The notes under the pieces were generated by a model. That model was not told the origin of the DNA. It was given only the letters and a program-made list of their open reading frames with translations, and searched no databases. From an uncultured Prevotellaceae bacterium (lineage in GTDB: Bacteria; Bacteroidota; Bacteroidia; Bacteroidales; Bacteroidaceae), in the NCBI GenBank assembly GCA_902774815.1, contig CACYJV010000011.1, forward strand, positions 1-64,000: 64,000 nucleotides of DNA, in the 5' to 3' direction. Below, piece by piece: positions 8,905-20,079 of the stretch. Made by a program: the position numbers and the translations under genes. Position 1 is the stretch's first letter. Every line of letters begins with the position of its first letter.

Positions 8905-9627
8905 ATGAATAAAGTCATGAAAGCAAAAATTGTCTTCGCCGTCATTGCGATGGCCACCGCAGTACTCGCCACGAGTTGTCACGTGAAAGTCAACAAAACC
9001 GTTACCCATTCTAAGGTGACAAAGACCTATTCGGGATCAGCCGTGAAGCCCTTCGACCGAATCATTATCGATGCCTTCTGCGACGTCCGCTACGTCCAGG
9101 GCGACTCCACCAGCGTAGCCATCAGCTATGCTGACCCGAAGGATTTCGCTGCCCTCGACATCAAGAACCAGGACGGACGCTTCGTCATCGGCTACAAGAC
9201 GTCGCACAAGGTGACGCGTCTGAAGGACGACGAAATGCTGAAGGTCGTCATCACCACACCCGACCTCATCGAAGTGGAGATGAATGGAGCCGGTGTCTTC
9301 TGGTCAGGCAACCCCATCGACACCGACACGCTGCTGTTGCAGATGAAGGGAGCAGGTAAGATTGAGATTGGAAGTATCGTGTGCGACCGTCTGCAGGCCG
9401 AGCTGAAGGGTGCCGGCAAGATTAAGCTTGGACCCATCGCCGCACAGGATTGCGTGATTGAGCTGAAAGGCGTAGGAAAAGTCGATGCCGACTTCGAGCG
9501 CTGTGACAAAATCGATGCTAACATCATGGGTGTCGGCAAGGTGAAGCTCTCGGGTCATGCCAAGCACTACGATGCACACGTCATGGGCACCGGAAAGATT
9601 GACCACGATGACCTCGTAGTTGAATGA
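8905..9627 (+). CDS. DUF2807 lipoprotein (GIN-type beta-helix)
   Basis: A 240-residue lipoprotein with a short signal ending in LATSC (lipobox cysteine near residue 25). The body fits DUF2807, the putative autotransporter-head GIN domain common in Bacteroidetes: a right-handed beta-helix visible as repeats of the form MxGAGK/LKGAGKI/LKGVGKV/IMGVGKV/VMGTGKI about every 20 residues from residue 140 on. Role unknown; family members are exposed in the periplasm or on the surface. The frame is open from 8803, but the first 34 codons lie in the promoter region; ATG 8905 (or 8917) puts the charged residues right before the hydrophobic core. Transcribed divergently from rlmL. The 140 bases after it hold only the promoter of the next operon. 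Confidence 0.8.
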   Translation: MNKVMKAKIVFAVIAMATAVLATSCHVKVNKTVTHSKVTKTYSGSAVKPFDRIIIDAFCDVRYVQGDSTSVAISYADPKDFAALDIKNQDGRFVIGYKTSHKVTRLKDDEMLKVVITTPDLIEVEMNGAGVFWSGNPIDTDTLLLQMKGAGKIEIGSIVCDRLQAELKGAGKIKLGPIAAQDCVIELKGVGKVDADFERCDKIDANIMGVGKVKLSGHAKHYDAHVMGTGKIDHDDLVVE

Positions 9628-9730
9628 AAAAGTCCTTTCGAGCGTTTGTTTATTCCCATAAACAACACTTAAAGCGACTTAAAGAAAACAAAAACACGGG
9701 AAAAAGTTTCCCTTTCTCATAAATAATGTG

Positions 9731-9738
9731 TAACTTTG
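9731..9738 (+). promoter_or_regulatory. -7 box for the CDP-headgroup operon
   Basis: TAACTTTG matches TAnnTTTG exactly and lies 29 bases before the ATG of the nucleotidyltransferase gene, leaving a leader of about 24 bases. Confidence 0.6.
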
Positions 9739-9767
9739 CATCCGTTTTTTAAGTACACATTCAAAAT

Positions 9768-10520
9768 ATGAGATATGCTATCATTGCCGCAGGCGAAGGC
9801 TCGCGGCTACAGCAAGAGGGCATTGAAAGCCCGAAACCATTGGTAAATGTTCATGGCGAACACCTTATAGACCGTCTCCTCCGCATCTTCATGGCGAACG
9901 ATGCAGAGGAGATTGTCGTGATATGCAACGACCTGACCACGCTGGTAAGTGCCCACTTGGTGGACATTCATCAGAATGGACTTAAAGGCCGTCCCATCCC
10001 GCTGCGCTTTCTGGTGAAGAGTACGCCCAGCAGCATGCACAGCTTCTTCGAGCTGAGCCGCTATCTGGAAGACAGTGACGCCTTTGTGCTGACTACCGTC
10101 GACACCATTTTCCGCGAGGAGGAGTTCGTCAGCTATGTCAGTGCATTCAAGCAGATGCTGGCCAAAGGCGAAGATGGAATGATGGGCGTAACCGACTACA
10201 TCGACGACGAAAAGCCGCTCTATGTGGAAACTGTCGAGGAGACAGGCGATACGCTCTATCCGCGAATCACGGGCTTCCTTGATGCGTGCGACCATCCGCG
10301 TTTCATCAGCGGCGGTATCTACGGTTTGACGCCACGTGCCATCAAGACGTTGCAAGGGTGCATGGAGCGTGGCGAAAGCCGCATGCGCAACTTCCAGCGG
10401 GCCTTGATCCGTGATGGGCTGAAGCTGCGTGCCTATCCTTTCACGAAGGTGCTCGACATTGATCATGCCAGTGACATCGCTAAGGCAGAAGCTTTTCTGA
10501 GTGAAAGCATCAAGAAATAG
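9768..10520 (+). CDS. Sugar/polyol-phosphate nucleotidyltransferase (NTP transferase)
   Basis: A 250-residue cytosolic GT-A-fold nucleotidyltransferase. The signature IIAAGEGSRL at residues 5-14, followed by PKPLVNV, matches enzymes that transfer a nucleoside monophosphate from CTP, UTP or GTP to a phosphorylated alcohol or sugar; TTVDTIF near residue 107 supplies a metal-binding Asp. It is the size of CTP-dependent polyol-phosphate cytidylyltransferases. First gene of a four-gene set with ATP-grasp, CDP-alcohol phosphotransferase and HAD phosphatase (gaps of 29 and 46 bases, then a 10-base overlap). By context it probably makes the CDP-activated alcohol, or the activated headgroup, used by the membrane enzyme two genes on. 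The substrate (inositol phosphate, glycerol phosphate, other) cannot be read from sequence. Confidence 0.8.
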   Translation: MRYAIIAAGEGSRLQQEGIESPKPLVNVHGEHLIDRLLRIFMANDAEEIVVICNDLTTLVSAHLVDIHQNGLKGRPIPLRFLVKSTPSSMHSFFELSRYLEDSDAFVLTTVDTIFREEEFVSYVSAFKQMLAKGEDGMMGVTDYIDDEKPLYVETVEETGDTLYPRITGFLDACDHPRFISGGIYGLTPRAIKTLQGCMERGESRMRNFQRALIRDGLKLRAYPFTKVLDIDHASDIAKAEAFLSESIKK

Positions 10521-10549
10521 TGCTCAAACCATAAGTTTAGGAATCGTAA

Positions 10550-11407
10550 ATGAATCTCATAGCCGTACGTCGCGACGATCGCTTTTCGCCCAACTCGGTA
10601 GAAAAAGACCGCCTCATACTCGAAGCCGCTTGCATCATGCTTTGCAGCAGCTATGAGCAACAGGGCGAACCAGCCGCCTATCGTTGGGTGGACGAGGCCG
10701 AACTGACGGCAGCAGATGAAGCTGACATCTATCTCTCGATGGCGAGACTGCCAGAGACGTTGAACATCCTTGAAGGATTCGAGCGTCAGGGGCGGCGTGT
10801 CGTCAACGGCGTTCAGGGCGTACGCAACTGTCAACGCAGTAAGCTGGAGCAGCTGATGCGCGCTAATCATGTAGCTATGCCTGCTGAAATCTTTGTCGAT
10901 GCAAACGACCTGCAGCACGGAGTCTGGCTGAAGCGAGGCGATGTTGCAGCACAGTCGAAGGAAGATGTGGTGTTCTGCAAGGATGGCGAGACACTGCGAA
11001 AGGCCATCAGCGCCTTTGAGTCGCGTGGCATTTGCGACTACGTGGTCAGCCGTCATGTTGAAGGCGACGTGGTGAAGTTCTACGGCGTAAGCGCGCCTCC
11101 CGTTCAGGAAGGGCAGGGGAGAGGTTTCTTCCGCTTCTACTATCCGACCGACGATGGGCAGACGAAGTTTGGCGACGAGGCTGCTCATAATGGTCAGGCT
11201 CATCACTACGACTTCGATTCCAATCTCCTGCAAATTGAAGTGGAACGACTGGCCCAGTTAGTTGGCGTCGCGGTCTATGGCGGCGATGCCATCATAGATG
11301 CAGAAGGCCATTTCTACATCATCGACTTCAACGACTGGCCCAGCTTCTCGCGCTGTCGCGATGAGGCCAGTTCGGCCATCAGCAGCCTGTTCATTCCCAA
11401 ATCGTAA
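10550..11407 (+). CDS. ATP-grasp-like protein of a headgroup operon
   Basis: A 285-residue protein that resembles a divergent ATP-grasp enzyme of the RimK/ITPK type. Residues about 84-110 (VVNGVQGVRNCQRSKLEQLM) look like the RimK-type 'N-x-x-C-x-x-K' entry helix, a basic segment VWLKRGD follows, and the C-terminus IIDFNDWPSFSRCRDEAS looks like the metal-binding strand 'I-D-x-N' of ATP-grasp proteins. Such enzymes activate a carboxylate with ATP or phosphorylate polyols such as inositol phosphates. In this operon either attaching an amino acid to a lipid headgroup or phosphorylating the headgroup precursor is possible. I do not recognise a characterised close relative. Confidence 0.6.
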   Translation: MNLIAVRRDDRFSPNSVEKDRLILEAACIMLCSSYEQQGEPAAYRWVDEAELTAADEADIYLSMARLPETLNILEGFERQGRRVVNGVQGVRNCQRSKLEQLMRANHVAMPAEIFVDANDLQHGVWLKRGDVAAQSKEDVVFCKDGETLRKAISAFESRGICDYVVSRHVEGDVVKFYGVSAPPVQEGQGRGFFRFYYPTDDGQTKFGDEAAHNGQAHHYDFDSNLLQIEVERLAQLVGVAVYGGDAIIDAEGHFYIIDFNDWPSFSRCRDEASSAISSLFIPKS

Positions 11408-11449
11408 TCCGTAAATTCGTAAATTGTAAATCCGTAAATCGTAAATCCA
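11404..11449. repeat. GTAAATC micro-repeat linker
   Basis: Six units of 7-8 bases (GTAATCC, GTAAATTC, GTAAATT, GTAAATCC, GTAAATC, GTAAATCC) fill the linker between the ATP-grasp and CDP-alcohol phosphotransferase genes. The linker is open to read-through and contains no terminator. Confidence 0.75.
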
Positions 11450-11453
11450 AATA

Positions 11454-12392
11454 ATGGCAACATTCAAAGAATTATTACAAGCATCATTCAAGTCGAGCGA
11501 CACTGAGGAATGGCTCGATGTCCACTTCACACGTCCCATCGGCTTGGTGTTTGCTTTGTTTTGGAACAAGTTGGGTGTACATCCAAATGTCATCACCATC
11601 CTGAGCATCTTCCTCGGTGTAGGAGCCGGATGGATGTTTCACTACACCGACCTACAGCACAACATCTGGGGCGTCATCCTTCTGATGTTCGCTAATTTCT
11701 GCGACTCAACCGACGGACAGATGGCGCGCCTTACCGGCAAGAAGACGCTCATTGGGCGCATGCTCGACGGCTTCTCGGGCGATGTCTGGTTCTTTGCTAT
11801 CTATGCAGCCATTGCCTGGCGACTGATGCCCGAGTTCATCCCCTTCACCGATGATCAGTGGGGCCCATGGAGTTGGGCGCTTTGTGCCGTGGCAGGCTTC
11901 ATCTTCCACTCCAGACAGTCGTCGTTGGCCGACTACTACCGGCAGATACATCTCTTTTTCCTGAAGGGTAAGGAGGGAAGTGAACTCGACAACTACGAGC
12001 AGCAGCGCCGTGTCTATGAACAGTACAAGAAAGAGGGCAACCTTGTTGGCCAGCTATTCTTCTATAATTATGCCAATTACTGTCACTCTCAGGAGCAGCG
12101 TACGCCAGCGTTCCAGGCTTTCTTCAAGAAGTTCAAAGAGAATGCCACGCAAGAAGATGCTTCGGTAGTTCGGCCGCAATTCCTTGAGGGTTCACGTCCA
12201 CTGATGCCTTATACGAACATCCTGACTTTCAACACACGCGCCATCGTGGTCTATCTCTCGTGTTTGTTCAATCAGCCGTGGATCTATCCCGTTTTCGAAA
12301 TCACCATCATGCAGTGTCTCTATGTCTACATGCATCGTAAGCATGAGGCACTTTGCAAAGAACTTCATACATTCTTAGACAATGAACAATAG
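11454..12392 (+). CDS. CDP-alcohol phosphatidyltransferase family membrane enzyme
   Basis: A 312-residue integral membrane enzyme. Residues about 84-110 carry the family signature: DSTDGQMAR, eight residues, then GRMLD and GFSGD. The first three acidic positions have canonical spacing, but the last Asp is five instead of four residues after the third. The family moves a phospho-alcohol from a CDP donor to an acceptor alcohol, forming phospholipids such as phosphatidylinositol phosphate or phosphatidylglycerophosphate. Hydrophobic segments at roughly 30-75, 104-160 and 255-300 support a multi-helix fold, with a long charged insertion near 165-235 that is unusual. With a nucleotidyltransferase, ATP-grasp and HAD phosphatase next to it, it should use a headgroup made by its neighbours. 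Confidence 0.88.
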   Translation: MATFKELLQASFKSSDTEEWLDVHFTRPIGLVFALFWNKLGVHPNVITILSIFLGVGAGWMFHYTDLQHNIWGVILLMFANFCDSTDGQMARLTGKKTLIGRMLDGFSGDVWFFAIYAAIAWRLMPEFIPFTDDQWGPWSWALCAVAGFIFHSRQSSLADYYRQIHLFFLKGKEGSELDNYEQQRRVYEQYKKEGNLVGQLFFYNYANYCHSQEQRTPAFQAFFKKFKENATQEDASVVRPQFLEGSRPLMPYTNILTFNTRAIVVYLSCLFNQPWIYPVFEITIMQCLYVYMHRKHEALCKELHTFLDNEQ

Positions 12393-13158
12393 ACAAGAAC
12401 TCCAGGCCTCAGCTTTGGCTGGACTGAAAGGAATCATATTCGACTATGGCGGTACGCTCGACACATGTGGTCAGCATTGGGGCAAGAAACTCTGGCATGC
12501 TTACGAGCGTCAGCAAGTTCCCGTTGCTGAGCAGCAGTTTCGCGATGCATATGTCTACGGCGAGCGCACTTTGGGCCGTAACCCAATTATCAAACCCGAC
12601 TACACTTTCTATCGCACACTCTCCACGAAGATTCGCCTGGAGATGGAGCACCTGTGCACGAACGGTGCATGGGATGCGTCGGAGGAGGACTTCAAGCAGA
12701 AGCATCAGGCTGTGCTCGACGACGTCTATGCCGAGGTGAAAGCCACGACTGCTCATAGCTTCGAGGTGCTCTGTAAGCTCAGCGAACGTTTCCCAATGGT
12801 GCTCGTCAGCAATTTCTATGGCAACATCGAGTGTGTGCTTCGTGAGTTTGGCCTCGACCGTTTCTTCCCAAGCATTGTGGAGTCGGCTGTGGTAGGAATC
12901 CGCAAGCCCGATTCCCGCATCTTCGAGTTAGGTGTTGCTGCTATGAAAGGGACAGACAGTGCCTCGAAGCTTGTCCCGCAAGACGTCCTCGTCGTGGGCG
13001 ACAGCTTCTACAAGGACATCCTGCCTGCCCAGAAGGCGGGCTGCCATACGGCATGGTTTAAGGGTGAAGGCTGGACGGAGGAAACCTACGATGAGACGAT
13101 CCCCGATATGGTCATTACAGACCTGAGCCAGCTGCTTTGTCTGCTCGGCGAAAACTGA
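12382..13158 (+). CDS. HAD-superfamily hydrolase, putative headgroup phosphatase
   Basis: A 258-residue HAD subfamily IA protein. Motif I reads FDYGGTLD near residue 20, where the usual second Asp (DxDGT) is Gly; motif II is VLVSNFYG near 140; motif III is the RKPDSRIF lysine near 172; motif IV is VVGDSFYKDI near 200. The helical cap lies between motifs I and II. HAD-IA proteins mostly remove phosphate from small metabolites. Gene overlap of 10 bases with the CDP-alcohol phosphotransferase implies coupled translation, and a phosphatase fits the last step when the transferred group is phosphorylated. The missing motif-I Asp weakens the claim of ordinary phosphatase chemistry, although DxGGT variants occur in the superfamily. 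Confidence 0.8.
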   Translation: MNNRQELQASALAGLKGIIFDYGGTLDTCGQHWGKKLWHAYERQQVPVAEQQFRDAYVYGERTLGRNPIIKPDYTFYRTLSTKIRLEMEHLCTNGAWDASEEDFKQKHQAVLDDVYAEVKATTAHSFEVLCKLSERFPMVLVSNFYGNIECVLREFGLDRFFPSIVESAVVGIRKPDSRIFELGVAAMKGTDSASKLVPQDVLVVGDSFYKDILPAQKAGCHTAWFKGEGWTEETYDETIPDMVITDLSQLLCLLGEN

Positions 13159-13202
13159 TCGTTTGCTAATAATGCTTTCTTGGTTTTGATAAAAAAGAAT
13201 CA

Positions 13203-15794
13203 ATGGAGAAAAAGAAGATACTATTATTCATAGCGTTGTTTTGCCCACTTTTATCGTGGGCACAGCAAATCAGCGGTGTCATCGTTGATGCACAGACCGG
13301 CGACACCATTCTCTATCCCAGTGCTTCCTATAAAGGAAATCATGTGGCTGTGAGCGGTGATGCAAACGGCCGCTATCGCATTGCGCGACACAACGGGTGG
13401 TACCTGACGTTCTCGGCGGTGGGTTACCAGTCGAAGCGTATTATGGTCAACGAAAAGACACCCTCGCGCCTTGACGTGAAGCTGAAGCCCGACACGAAGC
13501 AACTGCAGGAGGTCGTGGTGAACAAAAAGCGCGGCAAGTATTCGCGCAAGGACAATCCAGCTGTCGAGTTGATGCGTCGCGTCATCGCTGCCAAGAAGAA
13601 GACCGACCTGCGTAACCACGACTTCTATCAGTTCGACAAGTACCAGAAGATTACGCTCGCCATGAACGATATCGGTCCTGACGAACTCGTTGATAGCGGC
13701 TTTATTGGCAAGCGGCAGTGGCTGATTGACCAGATAGAGACATGCCCATACAACAACAAACTCATCCTGCCCATCAGTGTCGATGAAACTGTCAGTCAGC
13801 ACATCTATCGTCGTGATCCACACGATGAAAAGGATATCATTCGCGGCGTGAACTCAACGGGTATCAACCACTTCATTCAGACGGGCGACATCCTGAATGT
13901 GGCCATGAAGGACGTCTTCACCGATGTCGATATCTACGAGGATCAGGTGCGACTGCTTCAGTATCCCTTCACCTCGCCTATTGGCAAGGACGCCATCAGC
14001 TTCTATCGCTTCTACATCGAGGACACTGTATATGTTGACCGCGACTTGTGCTATCATCTGCAGTTCATCCCCAACAACCAGCAGGACTTTGGCTTCCGCG
14101 GCGAACTGTTTATCATTGCCGACTCGACGCTCCACGTGAAGCGTTGCAACCTGACCATACCGAAGCGATCGGATGTGAACTTCGTAGAGAATCTTCAGGT
14201 TCAGCAGGAGTACACCCACCTGCCGAATGGCGAGTGGGCCTTGTCTATCGATGACATGATTGTAGAGCTGAAGGTGTCGAAGTTCATCACGAAGGCGATT
14301 GTCATCCGCACGACTCGTCTCAGCGACTATGCTTTCGATCCACTGCCCAAGCAACTTTTCAAGGGTAAGGCCAAAGAGCGTCGCGATGCGAACGCAATGA
14401 TGCGCGATGAAGCCTTCTGGAACCAGTACCGAACTGTAGAACTGACCAAGAGTGAGTCGTCGATGGATGCCTTTATCCACAAGATTGAGCAACTGAAAGG
14501 CTTCAAGTACATACTTTTTGGCATGAAGGCGCTCATCGAGAACTTCGTAGAGACCAGCACACCCGGTCATCCTTCCAAGTTCGATATTGGTCCTGTCAAC
14601 ACGATGATTACTCACAACTTCATCGATGGCTATCGTTTCCGCCTCTCGGGACAGACTACCGCCAACCTTTCGCCCCATTGGTTTGCATCGGGCTACGTGG
14701 CTTATGGCGTAGGCTCGAAGAAGTTCTACTATAAAGGCGACCTTACCTATTCCTTTAACAAGAAGGAGTATCTGCCACGCGAGTTCCCCAAGCGCACGCT
14801 TTCGTTCACGTCCACCTACGACATCTCATCACCCAGCGATAAGTTTGTCCATACTGACAAGGATAACGTCTTCACGGCGTTCAAGTGGGCTACTGTCGAC
14901 AAGATGATGTTCTACAACCGCCAGCAGCTCACGTTTGAGCGTGAGGAGGAATGGGGGTTCAAGACCACTGTCTCGCTGAAAGCCGAAGAGAATGAGGCGG
15001 CGGGAGCACTGTTCTTCACCCCGCTCTCGGAAACCAACAACAACATGGACATCCCTGAAGACGAACTGCATAACCATCTGCACAATGGTAAGTTGCGTAC
15101 GACAGAGCTGCATGCCGAGGTGCAGTTTGCTCCTGGTCGTACATACATCAACACCAAGCAGCGCCGACTGCCCATCAATCTCGATGCACCCGTCTTCACG
15201 TTGGGCCACACGATGGGCTTCAAGGGATTCCTTGGTGGAGACTATCGCTATAACCTCACTGAAGCAGCCATATACAAGCGTTTCTGGATGAAGTCGTGGG
15301 GAAAGATCGACTGCTATCTCAAGGGCGGAATCCAATGGAATCAGGTTCCTTACCCGCTGCTCATCATGCCTGCCGCCAACCTGTCCTACATCATTGAGGA
15401 CGAGACGTTCAACCTCGTCAACAACATGGAGTTCCTCAACGACCGTTTTGCTTCGCTCGACGTGTCGTGGGACCTCAACGGTAAGATTTTCAACCGCATC
15501 CCGCTGCTGAAGAAACTCAAATGGCGCGAGTACCTCGGCGTGAAAGCCTTGTGGGGCGACCTGTCTGACAAGAACAATCCCTTCTTGGAGCAGAATCAGG
15601 GTTCGTCGCTCTTGATGTACTTCCCCAACGGCTGTAACATCATGGATCCGAAGAAGCCTTATGTCGAGATCATAGCAGGTGTGCACAACATCTTTAAGAT
15701 TTTGCACGTTGAGTATGTGCGTCGATTGAACTACAATAGTCTTCCTACTGCACATAAGCACGGCATCCGCTTCATGCTGCGAATGACGTTCTAA
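13203..15794 (+). CDS. DUF5686 outer-membrane protein with carboxypeptidase-like plug domain
   Basis: An 863-residue exported protein: signal peptide 1-20 (ending SWAQ), then a carboxypeptidase-D regulatory-like Ig fold (residues 22-100, with the GVIVDAQTGD start typical of TonB-receptor N-termini), then the long DUF5686 region. The second half alternates aromatic and polar residues and ends in FMLRMTF, a C-terminal Phe as in outer-membrane beta-barrels. Proteins of this kind are frequent in Bacteroidetes but have no proven role; export or anchoring at the outer membrane is suspected. It starts 45 bases after the HAD gene without a terminator between, so it may belong to the headgroup operon. 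A strong hairpin terminator follows. Confidence 0.85.
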   Translation: MEKKKILLFIALFCPLLSWAQQISGVIVDAQTGDTILYPSASYKGNHVAVSGDANGRYRIARHNGWYLTFSAVGYQSKRIMVNEKTPSRLDVKLKPDTKQLQEVVVNKKRGKYSRKDNPAVELMRRVIAAKKKTDLRNHDFYQFDKYQKITLAMNDIGPDELVDSGFIGKRQWLIDQIETCPYNNKLILPISVDETVSQHIYRRDPHDEKDIIRGVNSTGINHFIQTGDILNVAMKDVFTDVDIYEDQVRLLQYPFTSPIGKDAISFYRFYIEDTVYVDRDLCYHLQFIPNNQQDFGFRGELFIIADSTLHVKRCNLTIPKRSDVNFVENLQVQQEYTHLPNGEWALSIDDMIVELKVSKFITKAIVIRTTRLSDYAFDPLPKQLFKGKAKERRDANAMMRDEAFWNQYRTVELTKSESSMDAFIHKIEQLKGFKYILFGMKALIENFVETSTPGHPSKFDIGPVNTMITHNFIDGYRFRLSGQTTANLSPHWFASGYVAYGVGSKKFYYKGDLTYSFNKKEYLPREFPKRTLSFTSTYDISSPSDKFVHTDKDNVFTAFKWATVDKMMFYNRQQLTFEREEEWGFKTTVSLKAEENEAAGALFFTPLSETNNNMDIPEDELHNHLHNGKLRTTELHAEVQFAPGRTYINTKQRRLPINLDAPVFTLGHTMGFKGFLGGDYRYNLTEAAIYKRFWMKSWGKIDCYLKGGIQWNQVPYPLLIMPAANLSYIIEDETFNLVNNMEFLNDRFASLDVSWDLNGKIFNRIPLLKKLKWREYLGVKALWGDLSDKNNPFLEQNQGSSLLMYFPNGCNIMDPKKPYVEIIAGVHNIFKILHVEYVRRLNYNSLPTAHKHGIRFMLRMTF

Positions 15795-15819
15795 GCATCG
15801 ATATATAGAATCTATATAT

Positions 15820-15861
15820 AAATAGGACGCGCGAGAGAACAGTCTCCCGCGCGTCCTATTT
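15820..15861 (+). terminator. Hairpin terminator between DUF5686 and GH2 genes
   Basis: Arms AAATAGGACGCGCG...GAGA and TCTC...CGCGCGTCCTATTT form a stem of about 18 pairs with a small bulge and a short loop. It lies between convergent genes and is T-rich on both sides, so it probably stops transcription both ways. Confidence 0.85.
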
Positions 15862-15926
15862 ATATTGGTCAGTATTGTTTAATTTCCAATAATGTTTTGA
15901 TGTTGCTGCTTGGTTGCTTATCGCTG

Positions 15927-19982
<4,056 letters not shown>

Positions 19983-19996
19983 TTAATTTCTTTGTG

Positions 19997-20004
19997 CAAA
20001 GTTA
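19997..20004 (-). promoter_or_regulatory. -7 box for the GH2 gene
   Basis: On the minus strand TAACTTTG fits TAnnTTTG; the start codon is 33 bases downstream. It sits back to back with the GH31 promoter in a 115-base intergenic region. Confidence 0.6.
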
Positions 20005-20049
20005 CGAAAAACTTTCCTCTTTCCTTTTCTATCTTTCATCTTTTTTCTA

Positions 20050-20057
20050 TACCTTTG
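20050..20057 (+). promoter_or_regulatory. -7 box for the GH31 gene
   Basis: TACCTTTG is a perfect -7 box, 23 bases before the ATG. The 46 bases separating it from the opposing box could hold one shared regulator site; I see no clear palindrome there. Confidence 0.6.
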
Positions 20058-20079
20058 CAAAAATATATTTGCACTCGCT

